64,000 nucleotides of DNA from positions 496,001 to 560,000 of the forward strand of contig OZ245886.1 of NCBI GenBank assembly GCA_965229525.1, in the 5' to 3' direction. The DNA comes from HXMU1420-13 sp965229525. GTDB taxonomy: Bacteria; Bacteroidota; Rhodothermia; Balneolales; Balneolaceae. This document shows, in pieces, positions 42,692 through 51,846 of the stretch (position 1 is its first letter; each line of letters opens with the position of its first letter). The position numbers and the translations under genes are program-made. The notes beneath the pieces are model-generated. The model was not told the DNA's origin. It saw nothing but the letters and a program-made list of their open reading frames with translations, and searched no databases.

Positions 42692-43532
42692 AAGAAAGAT
42701 TCTAAAACGATTTCAACTTGAGGTATTTCCACAACCTCCAATTTTGAAAACCAGGTATCCGGTTTTTCTTTGTCATGGTTTTGGAGCCATTGGGTCGTTG
42801 GTTAAACATTCTCCCCTGCATGATCCATGCATGTTGATGAGAGAACACGGAATTACCGCGTTTGCACCTAATGTAGTTCCTTATGCTTCCATTGAAACTC
42901 GAGCAAGTAATTGGGTTCGAATTATCGAAGAAGTAATGGATAAATATCAATTGGAAAAAGTGAATTTGATTGCCCATAGTATGGGTGGCTTAGATATGCG
43001 ACATGCCATTGCTCATCTTGGAATTGCTGATAGAGTAGAATCTCTAACCACTATTGCTTCCCCTCATAGGGGTACATATTTAGCAGATTTAGTGTTGAAG
43101 ACACCTGAGATTCTTGCGGGTCCACTTAGTGAAATCGTAGATTGGTTTGGCAATAATGTATATCCAAGCGAAAAAAGTGACACTATTGGTTCGGTTGAGC
43201 AGCTTACTTTGAATTACGTACGCGAGAATTTTAATCCTGATACTCCCGACAACGAGAACATCCCCATCTATTCATACTCAGCAGCTGTTGGGCGAGGCAC
43301 TAATTACTCCTTGAATCCGATCTTCAAATTTCAGAATAGCCAAATTTTCGATAAAGAGGGCGAAAACGATTCTTTCGTCTCCGTAAAAAGTGCACACTGG
43401 GGAACATATCTTGGCTGTATCAATCTCTCGCATTTGAATCAGATCAACGTACAAGTTGGCCGTGAGTTCAAACCAAAGTATTATAACTTCTGGACGGGTG
43501 TCGTTAAGAAACTATATGAGTTTGGTCACTGA
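42684..43532 (+). CDS. alpha/beta-hydrolase, triacylglycerol-lipase-like
   Basis: 282 residues. The oxyanion region is FLCHGFGAIGS (~28), the nucleophile elbow LIAHSMGGLDMRHA (A-H-S-M-G, ~95) and FVSVKSAHWGTYLGCINLSH offers the acid and His. This is the bacterial lipase (LipA/lactonizing-lipase-like) type, but there is no signal peptide, so an intracellular esterase is as likely. It overlaps the preceding gene by 8 bases. Confidence 0.82.
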   Translation: MAERKILKRFQLEVFPQPPILKTRYPVFLCHGFGAIGSLVKHSPLHDPCMLMREHGITAFAPNVVPYASIETRASNWVRIIEEVMDKYQLEKVNLIAHSMGGLDMRHAIAHLGIADRVESLTTIASPHRGTYLADLVLKTPEILAGPLSEIVDWFGNNVYPSEKSDTIGSVEQLTLNYVRENFNPDTPDNENIPIYSYSAAVGRGTNYSLNPIFKFQNSQIFDKEGENDSFVSVKSAHWGTYLGCINLSHLNQINVQVGREFKPKYYNFWTGVVKKLYEFGH

Positions 43533-43590
43533 TTGAAACATAAAATTTGGAGCTTCGTTAGCCCGTCCCAACTTAAAAACTATTACTGGG

Positions 43591-44145
43591 ATGAATCGAA
43601 CATTAGATGTACAGCGCGAGGAATTTAAAAAAAACCTCTTTATTGCCACACCATTAGCAGGGTTAATTATTTGGGCTATCATAGGAACCACTAGCTTTTT
43701 TCTTAACGAAAATGTTATGCCCTGGGTGATATTTATTGGGACGGGAAGCATAGTTTACCTAGGCATGTTTCTATCAAAACTTACCGGCGAAAATTTTTTG
43801 GATCGATCGAAACCAAAAAATGTATTTGATCATCTTTTCTTCGTTACAGTTGGAATGGCAATGCTCGTATACTCTATCGCAATACCATTTTTCCTAATTG
43901 AACCTACTTCTTTACCAATGACTGTTGGAATTTTAACAGGGTTAATGTGGCTTCCCTTTTCATGGATCATCGAACACTGGGTTGGTTATTTTCATACTGC
44001 AACAAGAACTATTCTAGTTTTAGCTGCCTGGTATCTTTTTCCTGAACTTCGGTATACAATAATCCCCTTTATTATTGTTGTAATCTATACCATAACATTG
44101 ATAGTATTGAGAAAAAGATTCAATACTATCACCGCAACAGTTTAA
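43591..44145 (+). CDS. six-span integral membrane protein, unknown
   Basis: 184 residues with hydrophobic spans at ~21-39, 43-60, 82-103, 109-127, 138-150 and 155-174, and short loops. EEFKKNLFIATPLAGLIIW, PFSWIIEHWVGYFHTATRT and the basic end RKRFNTITATV are notable. I think it belongs to an uncharacterised family (DUF7010-like). It precedes the SDR gene by 18 bases and may be cotranscribed with it. Confidence 0.65.
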   Translation: MNRTLDVQREEFKKNLFIATPLAGLIIWAIIGTTSFFLNENVMPWVIFIGTGSIVYLGMFLSKLTGENFLDRSKPKNVFDHLFFVTVGMAMLVYSIAIPFFLIEPTSLPMTVGILTGLMWLPFSWIIEHWVGYFHTATRTILVLAAWYLFPELRYTIIPFIIVVIYTITLIVLRKRFNTITATV

Positions 44146-44163
44146 TTTTAAAAACCTTTTTTA

Positions 44164-44763
44164 ATGAGAATTCTTGTCGTAGGTGGCCATGGTACAATTG
44201 GTCGTAGAGTAGTTGAAGCACTAAAACTTAACCATGAACTGGTACTTGCCGGGCGATCAGATGGAGATGTTTTCGTTGATATAAGCAATTCCACTTCAAT
44301 TGAAACTATGTTTGAACAAGTTGGCAAAGTTGATGCACTTGTATGTATTGCTGGGGAAGCAAAATGGGCACCGTTTGAATCACTTACAGAAGATGACTTT
44401 TATATTGGTATTAGAAGTAAAATGATGGGCCAGGTTAATTTGGTAAAAATCGGGAAAGACTTCATAAATCAAGGTGGTTCCATCACTTTATCTACAGGTA
44501 TACTTGCTGATGATCCCGTACTTAATACTACGAGTGCTTCAATGGTTAATGGAGCCATACATAGCTTTGTTAAAGCAGCAGCACTAGAATTAAATGAAAT
44601 TCGAATTAACGCGGTTTCACTTGGTGTGGTAGAAGATGCGTATCAGAAATATAAAGACTACTTCCCCGGTCATAATCCCGTACCAACTTCCGAAGTAATT
44701 AATGCTTACCTGAAAAGTATTTTAGGTGCGGGAACTGGCCAAATTGTTAAGAATTACGGTTAA
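44164..44763 (+). CDS. atypical short-chain dehydrogenase
   Basis: 199 residues. The Rossmann motif is VVGGHGTIGRRVVEAL (5-20), LVCIAGEAKWAPFESL matches the NAG-type region, and STGILADDP the catalytic-Ser strand. The Tyr of YxxxK is absent: the segment is SASMVNGAIHSFVKAAALEL, keeping only a Lys. Several SDRs of this small type share that loss. The substrate is unknown. Only 18 bases separate it from the membrane gene. Confidence 0.82.
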   Translation: MRILVVGGHGTIGRRVVEALKLNHELVLAGRSDGDVFVDISNSTSIETMFEQVGKVDALVCIAGEAKWAPFESLTEDDFYIGIRSKMMGQVNLVKIGKDFINQGGSITLSTGILADDPVLNTTSASMVNGAIHSFVKAAALELNEIRINAVSLGVVEDAYQKYKDYFPGHNPVPTSEVINAYLKSILGAGTGQIVKNYG

Positions 44764-44838
44764 AAACTTTACATAGTTAACATCTTTCCGATTGGATTCC
44801 ACCTTTGAGTATATTTCTTTGAAGCAAACTCAAGCATT

Positions 44839-45570
44839 ATGAAAATAACGATTCTCTTAGTTCTCTCACTTGGATGTTTACTTTATTCCAATTCCTACAG
44901 TCAGATAACTGATAATTGGTTCAATTCCATACATTCAATTGATCAACTGCAAAGTATGTATCACACGAGTGCTATTCATATAAACGAAGCTGGTGATGTA
45001 ATTAATGGGTCTGACACGATCAGCAATTTGTGGGTAGCTCAGAATCCTGAAATAATTTCTTCTAGTCTGATCTTTGAATCCGATGCAGTTTATAAAGATG
45101 ACATTGTCTATAAAATTGAAACCTTCGAATTAGGAAATGAAACCAGGCAAATACATTTTCTGATTGAACAGAGAACAGGTGATCAACGAAAACGAAAGCT
45201 CGAGTTTATCGCCAACAAGAAATCAATTGATTTAGATTTATCAATCATAGATCAGCGACGTGCCGAATGGATTGAATATTGCAATTCTCATGATGCTGAA
45301 GGATTAGTTAAAAACCTTTATACAGAAAATGCGGTGTATTATAATCATCGGCCCGTAATAATTGGACATGAAGCATTAACCAGAACGTATCAGTACATGA
45401 ATAGTCCCAGATATTCATTAAACCTTATTCCATTACATGTTGAGGTTGTTAACGATTCGATTATCTATGAGATAGGACAATGTGAAGGCTCTTACAATGG
45501 CAAATATATGTTGGTTTGGCAAAAGGCTGAAGATGGAACCTGGAGTATTTTGATGGATTCTAATATCTGA
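44839..45570 (+). CDS. exported protein with SnoaL/NTF2-like domain
   Basis: 243 residues. The signal peptide is MKITILLVLSLGCLLYSNSYS. Near residue 150 RRAEWIEYCNSHDAEGLVKNLYTENAVYYNHRPVI (in pieces) has the cone-shaped NTF2/SnoaL pattern, followed by strands SLNLIPLHVEVVNDSIIYEIG and YNGKYMLVWQKAEDGTWSIL. A related domain may be present in the first half (DQLQSMYHTSAIHINEAGDV), which suggests two copies. The ligand is unknown. Confidence 0.7.
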   Translation: MKITILLVLSLGCLLYSNSYSQITDNWFNSIHSIDQLQSMYHTSAIHINEAGDVINGSDTISNLWVAQNPEIISSSLIFESDAVYKDDIVYKIETFELGNETRQIHFLIEQRTGDQRKRKLEFIANKKSIDLDLSIIDQRRAEWIEYCNSHDAEGLVKNLYTENAVYYNHRPVIIGHEALTRTYQYMNSPRYSLNLIPLHVEVVNDSIIYEIGQCEGSYNGKYMLVWQKAEDGTWSILMDSNI

Positions 45571-45645
45571 TTGAGATCATTTTTTTTAGTTGGCTCCATC
45601 AAACTTTCATAAATCGAAAGTACTATTTCTGTAAAATTGATTGTA

Positions 45646-46143
45646 ATGCCACGACCAAAATCGAAATCCGAATTATTAAATGCATCCAAACAAAATTATC
45701 TGAAACTGATAACACTAATTGATGGATTTGGTTCGGAGAAAATCGAATCTGATTTTCCGCCGGGTACGTTGAATCGGAATATTAGAGATGTGCTTGGGCA
45801 TTTATACCATTGGCATTTACTTTTCTTTGGATGGTATAAAGTTGGCATGTCGGGCGGTAAACCTGTAATTCCCGCAAAGGGTTATACCTGGAAAACCACC
45901 CCCGATTTAAATAAATGGATAAACGATAATTACTCATCTATTCAACTTTCAGTTATACGGGAGAAGCTTGCCGAGTCGCAAACCCACATTTTAGCATTGA
46001 TTGAAAAACATACCGATGATGAGCTTTTTGAAAAAAAACGATTTAAATGGACGGGCTCTACATCCTTGGGAGCTTATTTTATTTCAGCTACAAGTAGTCA
46101 CTACGATTGGGCAATTAAACTTATAAAAAAGGCTACAAAATAA
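45646..46143 (+). CDS. ClbS/DfsB family four-helix protein
   Basis: About 165 residues from ATG 45646; TTG 45637 adds three. It shows MPRPKSKSELLNASKQNYLKL, RDVLGHLYHWHLLFFGWY with clustered His/Trp, and ATSSHYDWAIKLIKKA. ClbS hydrolyses colibactin and DfsB acts in glucosinolate-type thiol chemistry, both on a DinB fold. No toxin cluster is present here, so a general detoxification or unknown role is more likely. Confidence 0.8.
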   Translation: MPRPKSKSELLNASKQNYLKLITLIDGFGSEKIESDFPPGTLNRNIRDVLGHLYHWHLLFFGWYKVGMSGGKPVIPAKGYTWKTTPDLNKWINDNYSSIQLSVIREKLAESQTHILALIEKHTDDELFEKKRFKWTGSTSLGAYFISATSSHYDWAIKLIKKATK

Positions 46144-46192
46144 ATTTGTGACTGCGCTTGATGCTTAGTATCTAATCCCAAAAACGGGATGT

Positions 46193-47701
46193 ATGAAAAA
46201 ATTACTAATTGTATCAACCTTCGCACTTTTCTCTTTTTCCGGATTAGCTCAATTTTCAACTGTTTCTGAAGAAATAATCGATACGTATGCTATTGAATCC
46301 ATTGATATGTTTCGGGAACTTCTCGCAATACCGAACGATGCTATCAATCATGACGACTTGTACCTAAATATTGATTGGAGCAAGTCTCAGTTTGAGTCTC
46401 GAGGATTTTCTATTACTGAAATTTCTTCTCCAACTGTTCCTCTTCTTCTAGCCGAGAAAAAAAGTGATAGAGCCGAAAAGACCGTTTTAATCTATTTACA
46501 GTTAGATGGACAACCGGTCGACTCATCTCGTTGGTTCCAGGAAAACCCTTATCAAGCGGTACTTAAACAACGAAACGAGTCTGGTGAGTTCGAGGCAATT
46601 TCGTGGGATAGCATTGAAGAATTTGATCCCGATTGGAGAATTTTTGCTCGATCTGCAAGTGATGCAAAAGGTCCGGTTGCCAGTTTCTTAACCGCACTTG
46701 ATATAGCAGCAGAATTCAACATCAATCCAAATTACAACATCAAAGTAATTATGGATTTCGAAGAAGAACTTGGCTCGCCGGAGCTACCACAAGCTGTAAT
46801 AGACAATAAAGAATTACTCGCTGCAGATATGCTCATTATTTATGATGGCCCCAGCCATATTTCTGGCCGACCTACATTAACTTTTGGAGCTCGAGGAATT
46901 GCTACCATACAGTTAACCACATATGGTCCTGTAGTGGCTCAACATTCCGGCCATTTCGGTAATTATGCTCCAAATCCAGCATTTCGACTTAGCCGATTAA
47001 TGACCTCTATGAAAGACGATGAAGGACGTGTTACAATTCCAGGATTCTATGATGGCATCGAAATCACCTCAGAAATTGAAGAAATATTGCGTGCTGTTCC
47101 TGATGATCAAAATGGCATTAAAGAACGTCTTCAAATTGCTGAAACTGATAAAGTTGGAGAATATTATCAGGAGGCTATTCAGTTTCCGTCATTGAATATT
47201 CGTGGTATGCAATCAGGTTGGATCAATGATGAAGTTCGGACCATTATACCGGGTTGGGCGCGTGCAGAAATTGATGTTCGTCTAGTTTTGGAGACCGACC
47301 CCGAACGATTGGTTGGTTTAATTAAATCGCACATCGAAGATCAAGGGTACCTGGTGTTGGATAGAACTCCGACCCGGGAAGAACGCCTCGAATATGCTAA
47401 GATCGCTACTTTTTCTTACAATGTTGCTTATCAATCATTCCGAACAGATTTTGATTCTGAAGTTGGGCTTTGGCTCCGCAGAGCTATACAAAATGCATAT
47501 AATCAAGAACCCGTAATGATCAGAATGAGTGGTGGTTCTATTCCAATTTCACCGTTTGTGAATACCCTTGGAATCCCGGCTGTTACAGTTCCTACAGTAA
47601 ATCGGGACAACAATCAACATAGCCCGAATGAGAATATTCGCCTTGGTAATTATAGAAATGCTATTAAGACGTTTCTCGCAATTTTGAATGAAGAATTATA
47701 A
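46193..47701 (+). CDS. secreted M20-family peptidase-like protein with altered metal site
   Basis: 502 residues with signal peptide (LLIVSTFALFSFSGLAQ). M20 features are ARSASDAKGPVASFLTAL (second metal Asp), MDFEEELGSP (catalytic Glu pair), a dimerisation domain (TFGARGIATIQLTTYGPVV) and NRDNNQHSPNENIRLGNY with the last His. The usual first H-x-D (GHYDGQP) reads Q103-L-D105 (YLQLDGQPVD). Either one zinc is lost or Gln ligates it. I recall Bacteroidota homologues with the same change, so it is probably not a mutation of this strain. Confidence 0.85.
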   Translation: MKKLLIVSTFALFSFSGLAQFSTVSEEIIDTYAIESIDMFRELLAIPNDAINHDDLYLNIDWSKSQFESRGFSITEISSPTVPLLLAEKKSDRAEKTVLIYLQLDGQPVDSSRWFQENPYQAVLKQRNESGEFEAISWDSIEEFDPDWRIFARSASDAKGPVASFLTALDIAAEFNINPNYNIKVIMDFEEELGSPELPQAVIDNKELLAADMLIIYDGPSHISGRPTLTFGARGIATIQLTTYGPVVAQHSGHFGNYAPNPAFRLSRLMTSMKDDEGRVTIPGFYDGIEITSEIEEILRAVPDDQNGIKERLQIAETDKVGEYYQEAIQFPSLNIRGMQSGWINDEVRTIIPGWARAEIDVRLVLETDPERLVGLIKSHIEDQGYLVLDRTPTREERLEYAKIATFSYNVAYQSFRTDFDSEVGLWLRRAIQNAYNQEPVMIRMSGGSIPISPFVNTLGIPAVTVPTVNRDNNQHSPNENIRLGNYRNAIKTFLAILNEEL

Positions 47702-47823
47702 AGAGCAGCTATTTTTTCAATAAATGTATCATTCTGTTAATACAAACTTCTTACTTTAGTAATCACTCAACTCAAAAAAATAAATTAAGAGACGGTTCAT
47801 GATCGAACCCCTCACTTCTTTCT

Positions 47824-48360
47824 ATGAAATCACACCCCTGGCACGAAGTAAGCATTGGCAAAAAGGTCCCCGAGCTTGTAAATGGAATCATCGAAATACC
47901 TAAGAATCACCGGGCGAAATACGAACTAGATAAAGAATCCGGTATGTTAAAACTGGATAGGGTGCTCTATTCTTCGATCAACTACCCTGCAAATTATGGG
48001 TTCATACCTAAGACTTTTTGTGATGATGGGGATCCACTGGATATCCTGGTTCTATCTCAAATCGAGATCGTACCAATGTGTATGGTAGAGGCAAAGGTAA
48101 TTGGTGTAATGTCTATGATCGATGCCGATGAACAAGATGATAAAATCATTGCGGTCGCATCAAATGATATGAGTGTCAATCACATCAATGACATTAAAGA
48201 GTTGCCTGAGCATCAATTAAAAGAATTGCGCAGTTTCTTCGAGGATTATAAAAAACTAGAGCACAGTCCTGATGCCAAAGTTGAATACTTTAAGGGAAGA
48301 AAAGAAGCATTCAAAATAATTAGGAAAGCAATAGACGATTACATCGCAGAATTTCTTTAG
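47824..48360 (+). CDS. ppa: inorganic pyrophosphatase, family I
   Basis: 178 residues. The signature is DGDPLDILVL (the D-x-D-P-x-D motif, ~64-73) with IEIPKNHRAKYELDK, INYPANYGFIP and YFKGRKEAFKII. Soluble Mg-dependent enzyme. The 3' end overlaps the surE stop by 4 bases, in convergent orientation. Confidence 0.96.
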   Translation: MKSHPWHEVSIGKKVPELVNGIIEIPKNHRAKYELDKESGMLKLDRVLYSSINYPANYGFIPKTFCDDGDPLDILVLSQIEIVPMCMVEAKVIGVMSMIDADEQDDKIIAVASNDMSVNHINDIKELPEHQLKELRSFFEDYKKLEHSPDAKVEYFKGRKEAFKIIRKAIDDYIAEFL

Positions 48361-49115
48361 AAATTTTCTTCTCCAAATTTTCGAAGGATTTCATAATCGG
48401 TTAAGTCGTATTGAATAGGTGTAACGGTTGCGAATCCATCATTTAAAATTTTGATGTCCGCATCGTTGCCATCATCCAATAATTCAAAACGACCCGACAT
48501 CCAGTAATATGGGCGGCCTAATGGATCTTTTCTGGCATCATACTCTTCCACATACTGGCTATCTGCCATGCGAGCCCACTTAATACCTTTAAATTCACCC
48601 GATGGTGCATTCACATTCATAGTTACACCTTTTGGAAGACCTTTCTCCAAAACAAATCGAATTACACGCCGAGCTGCTTCTTTACTACCTGAAAGATCAG
48701 CATCTAGATCATAGTCTGTGCAACTTACAGCAATACTAGGGTACCCTAAAACTGTTCCTTCGGTAGCCGCACTTACAGTTCCGGAATATAAAATATTGAT
48801 GCCTGCGTTACTTCCATGATTAATCCCACTGAGTACTAAATCAGGTTTTCGATCCAGAAGTTGATCATGTGCTAATTTTACACTATCGGCTGGGGTACCG
48901 TTTATAGCAAAACCTTCAAACAATCCATTAACCTTCATTTTCTGTGCTCTGAGTGGTGTTTCTAATGTGATTGCATGACCAACGGCACTTTGTTGACGAT
49001 CGGGAGCAATTACTACAACATCACCAAATTCAGCAGCTACCTCTGCGAGTGCTTTAATTCCGTTTGAATAAATACCGTCATCATTACTGATTAAAATGAA
49101 AGGTTTGGTGCTCAT
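48357..49115 (-). CDS. surE: 5'-nucleotidase / survival protein SurE
   Basis: 252 residues. The metal site is ILISNDDGIYSNGIKAL (7-23), with APDRQQSAVGHAIT, VLSGINHGSNAGINILYSGT and AVSCTDYDL. A nucleoside monophosphate phosphatase. It starts the base after the panB stop codon and is the last gene of menG-fabZ-panB-surE. Confidence 0.95.
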   Translation of the reverse strand: MSTKPFILISNDDGIYSNGIKALAEVAAEFGDVVVIAPDRQQSAVGHAITLETPLRAQKMKVNGLFEGFAINGTPADSVKLAHDQLLDRKPDLVLSGINHGSNAGINILYSGTVSAATEGTVLGYPSIAVSCTDYDLDADLSGSKEAARRVIRFVLEKGLPKGVTMNVNAPSGEFKGIKWARMADSQYVEEYDARKDPLGRPYYWMSGRFELLDDGNDADIKILNDGFATVTPIQYDLTDYEILRKFGEENF

Positions 49116-49946
49116 CTAGGCTCCGTACTGCTCGTCTTTGTTTGGGAAATCTTTGTCTTTTACATCCTGAATATATTGTTCAATGGCACTTGTCATTACA
49201 CCATGAACATCGGCGTATCTACGAAGGAAACGTGGATTAAAACCTTTGTTCATTCCCAACATATCATGAATTACTAAAACTTGACCATCACACGAAGCAC
49301 CAGCACCGATCCCGATCGTAGGTATAGATATTTCTTCAGTAACTTTTTTAGCCAACGTTGCAGGAATCTTCTCTAATACGATTCCAAAACAACCTGCTTC
49401 TTCAAGTAATTTTGCTTCCTCAATAAGAGTATCTGCTTCTTCCTCTTCTTGAGCTCGGACTTTATACGTACCAAATTTATAAATACTCTGTGGTGTTAAA
49501 CCGAGGTGCCCCATTACCGGAATCCCGGCATCTACAATTTTTTTAACCGTATCTAAAATTGGTTTTCCACCTTCCATCTTAACGGCATGTGCACCCGCTT
49601 CTTTCATCATTCGTCCGGCAGAAATCAACGCATCTTTTGGGGTAACCTGATAACTCATAAAAGGTAAATCTGCTATAACCAGCGCACGATCAACCCCTCT
49701 CACCACACATGAAGTGTGATAAATCATGTGATCAAGAGTGATAGGGACAGTCGTTTCATGTCCAGCCATTACATTGCTTGCCGAATCACCAACAAGAATA
49801 ATTTCAACCCCAGCCTGGTCCACAATTTGGGCCATTGTAAAATCGTAGGCCGTAAGCATCGCGATTTTTTCCCCACGATGCTTCATTTCAACCACTGTTT
49901 GGGTCGTTATTTTTGCAGGACGATTTGACCCCGTTTGTGTACTCAT
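49116..49946 (-). CDS. panB: 3-methyl-2-oxobutanoate hydroxymethyltransferase
   Basis: First step of pantothenate synthesis, using 2-oxoisovalerate that the ilv genes produce. 276 residues with AMLTAYDFTMAQIVDQAG, LVGDSASNVMAGHETT, VMGHLGLTPQSIYKFG (~137) and IGIGAGASCDGQVLVIHD. The start overlaps the fabZ stop by one base (TAATG), indicating coupling. coaBC for a later step is at 41 kb. Confidence 0.96.
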   Translation of the reverse strand: MSTQTGSNRPAKITTQTVVEMKHRGEKIAMLTAYDFTMAQIVDQAGVEIILVGDSASNVMAGHETTVPITLDHMIYHTSCVVRGVDRALVIADLPFMSYQVTPKDALISAGRMMKEAGAHAVKMEGGKPILDTVKKIVDAGIPVMGHLGLTPQSIYKFGTYKVRAQEEEEADTLIEEAKLLEEAGCFGIVLEKIPATLAKKVTEEISIPTIGIGAGASCDGQVLVIHDMLGMNKGFNPRFLRRYADVHGVMTSAIEQYIQDVKDKDFPNKDEQYGA

Positions 49947-50380
49947 TATCCCTGTTTTGGTACGATTGCGGCAGATGCTTCAAGTTCACAAGCTACTTCC
50001 CCATCAACAGAAGCTGTTCCAATCATGGTTACGAAGTTTCGTCGCATCATTCCGAGTTCAACTTCTAGTTTAAGCTGATCTCCTGGTACTACCTGACGAC
50101 GAAATTTGCAGTTTTTGATCCCTGTAAAAACCATCAAATTATTTTCTGGGTCTTCCACTTTTTGCTTCATCAGCAAGATCGCTCCCGCCTGCGCTAGAGC
50201 TTCTACTTGTAGCACACCTGGCATAATTGGTTGCCCCGGGAAATGACCATTGAAAAATTCTTCGTTTACGGTCACATTTTTAACTGCAGTGATTTTCTCT
50301 TCTTCTAGTTCCAGAACCCGGTCTACGAGTAAAAATGGATAACGATGTGGAATTACTTTTTTGATTTCTTCTATTAGCAT
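49946..50380 (-). CDS. fabZ: 3-hydroxyacyl-[acyl-carrier-protein] dehydratase
   Basis: 144 residues of the hotdog fold. The catalytic His is in NGHFPGQPIMPGVLQVEALAQ (His45, Glu59 region; quoted with two flanks removed), and PHRYPFLLVDRV and FTGIKNCKFRRQV are typical. Fatty-acid elongation. Unlike many Bacteroidota it is not fused to LpxC. It lies between menG (34-base gap) and panB (1-base overlap). Confidence 0.94.
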   Translation of the reverse strand: MLIEEIKKVIPHRYPFLLVDRVLELEEEKITAVKNVTVNEEFFNGHFPGQPIMPGVLQVEALAQAGAILLMKQKVEDPENNLMVFTGIKNCKFRRQVVPGDQLKLEVELGMMRRNFVTMIGTASVDGEVACELEASAAIVPKQG

Positions 50381-50414
50381 GATCTATAATAATTTTGAGG
50401 GGCAGAATATACAA

Positions 50415-51104
50415 TTATTGAACCAAACCGACATAAATGTATGCAATACCACCCGTTAATCGAACGGCTCTGTAGTCGATGAATTTATTTGTTTCTTCCA
50501 TCAATTTGAGAAAATTCTTACCTGCAGGAAATGTTGCACTCGTTCTGGGTAGATATGTATACGCTTCTCGATTTCCACTTAAAAAACCACCAACAGCGGG
50601 CATAATGTGTTGGCTGTATAATTCGTAGGGTACCTTCATAAGCCCTTTTGGTTGGCCAAATTCCAGTACAACTACTCGCCCACCAGGCTTTACAACTCGG
50701 GCCATTTCTTTAAGTGCAGTAGTTGGTTCATCAACATTTCGAATACCAAAAGAAATACTCGAAATATCAAATCTATTATCTTCGTATGGGAGATTCATGG
50801 CGTCGGCAACCTCAAAATCAACTTCGAGACCTCTTTTTTTTGCTTTTTCCGGGGCAGGTTCAATCATTGGGGCACAAAAATCTGTACCTAATACATACCC
50901 TTCTTTTCCAACAGCTTTTTTGAATTCTATAGCCAGATCACCTGTTCCTGTGGCACAATCAAGAATATGATCTCCTTTTTTTGCCCCACTTTCTTTAATC
51001 GCTTTATTTCTCCATGCGTGATGAACGCCAAAAGACAATACTGTATTAATTCGATCATAATCACCTGCGATATCCGCAAACATCGACCGTACTTTTTCAC
51101 TCAT
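50415..51104 (-). CDS. menG: demethylmenaquinone methyltransferase
   Basis: 229 residues, SAM-dependent. It shows MFADIAGDYDRINTVLSFG, the SAM motif ILDCATGTGDLAIEFKK (~43), SSISFGIRNVDEP and VLEFGQPKGLMKVPYELY, all of the UbiE/MenG family. The B-type sdh suggests a menaquinone organism, so menG is preferred over ubiE. It heads the menG-fabZ-panB-surE transcript; the 115 bases upstream show nothing notable. Confidence 0.93.
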   Translation of the reverse strand: MSEKVRSMFADIAGDYDRINTVLSFGVHHAWRNKAIKESGAKKGDHILDCATGTGDLAIEFKKAVGKEGYVLGTDFCAPMIEPAPEKAKKRGLEVDFEVADAMNLPYEDNRFDISSISFGIRNVDEPTTALKEMARVVKPGGRVVVLEFGQPKGLMKVPYELYSQHIMPAVGGFLSGNREAYTYLPRTSATFPAGKNFLKLMEETNKFIDYRAVRLTGGIAYIYVGLVQ

Positions 51105-51219
51105 AGTATACTTTTCAATTTGATGAGCTAACCAAATATTTGGTTGATTGGTTCTTTCAATGGCTTTAAAAGATACGTCTTTTTTTGCTGCTTACGTTGA
51201 TCTGGAGTTGATTTAAATC

Positions 51220-51846
51220 TTACACTGGTTTCTTAAGGTGATTGAGATGTTCAGTCATGTTCAAACTTACAGAACTAAAAACTCCTTCCTGCCAGGTAAG
51301 ATGATTTATTGAGCCATTTTCATGCTCGATTTGTTGCATATTTGTAAGTCCCAGTCCAAGAATTCCAGACAATAAGATTCTTATTAGCCTACCATGAATA
51401 TAAACTGCAATATGTGTTTCTGAACTATTCTCTGCAATTTCATGTAGCTTTGATGCAGCTCGTTCATAAACTTCCTGTGGGGATTCTCCTCCTGGTACCG
51501 CAAATTCTGTATTCCCAGACGACCACACTTTTTGTAATTCCTTCAGTTGATCTAGCACATCATAAAATGGTTTGCCTTCAAAATCTCCGAAATTCATTTC
51601 ATCTAATTCGGGCCAGCTCTCATACACTAAGGATTTACTTTCAATCAAAGGTGCAGCGGATTCCTGAGTTCTGCTTAAACTACTGGTTACAATTTTTTGG
51701 ATAGGGTACGATTGTAATGCTCTAGCAACTGCCTGAGCTTGTAATCTTCCAGTATCATTGAGAGAGGCATTTATTCCTCTTCCCTGCAACCTTTTTGACT
51801 TATTGAATTCAGTCTCTCCGTGGCGGATGATATAGAAGTGTTTCAT
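51220..51846 (-). CDS. histidine-phosphatase-family protein (phosphoglycerate-mutase-like)
   Basis: 208 residues. The phospho-His motif is IIRHGETEFNKSKRLQGRG (6-24), with SLSRTQESAAPL, the Glu in ELDEMNFGDFEGK and the second His in AVYIHGRLIRILL. The usual H-G in the last motif is intact. The substrate is unknown; members include cobalamin-pathway and sugar phosphatases. It overlaps the preceding lipoprotein gene by 4 bases (ATGA). Confidence 0.88.
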   Translation of the reverse strand: MKHFYIIRHGETEFNKSKRLQGRGINASLNDTGRLQAQAVARALQSYPIQKIVTSSLSRTQESAAPLIESKSLVYESWPELDEMNFGDFEGKPFYDVLDQLKELQKVWSSGNTEFAVPGGESPQEVYERAASKLHEIAENSSETHIAVYIHGRLIRILLSGILGLGLTNMQQIEHENGSINHLTWQEGVFSSVSLNMTEHLNHLKKPV

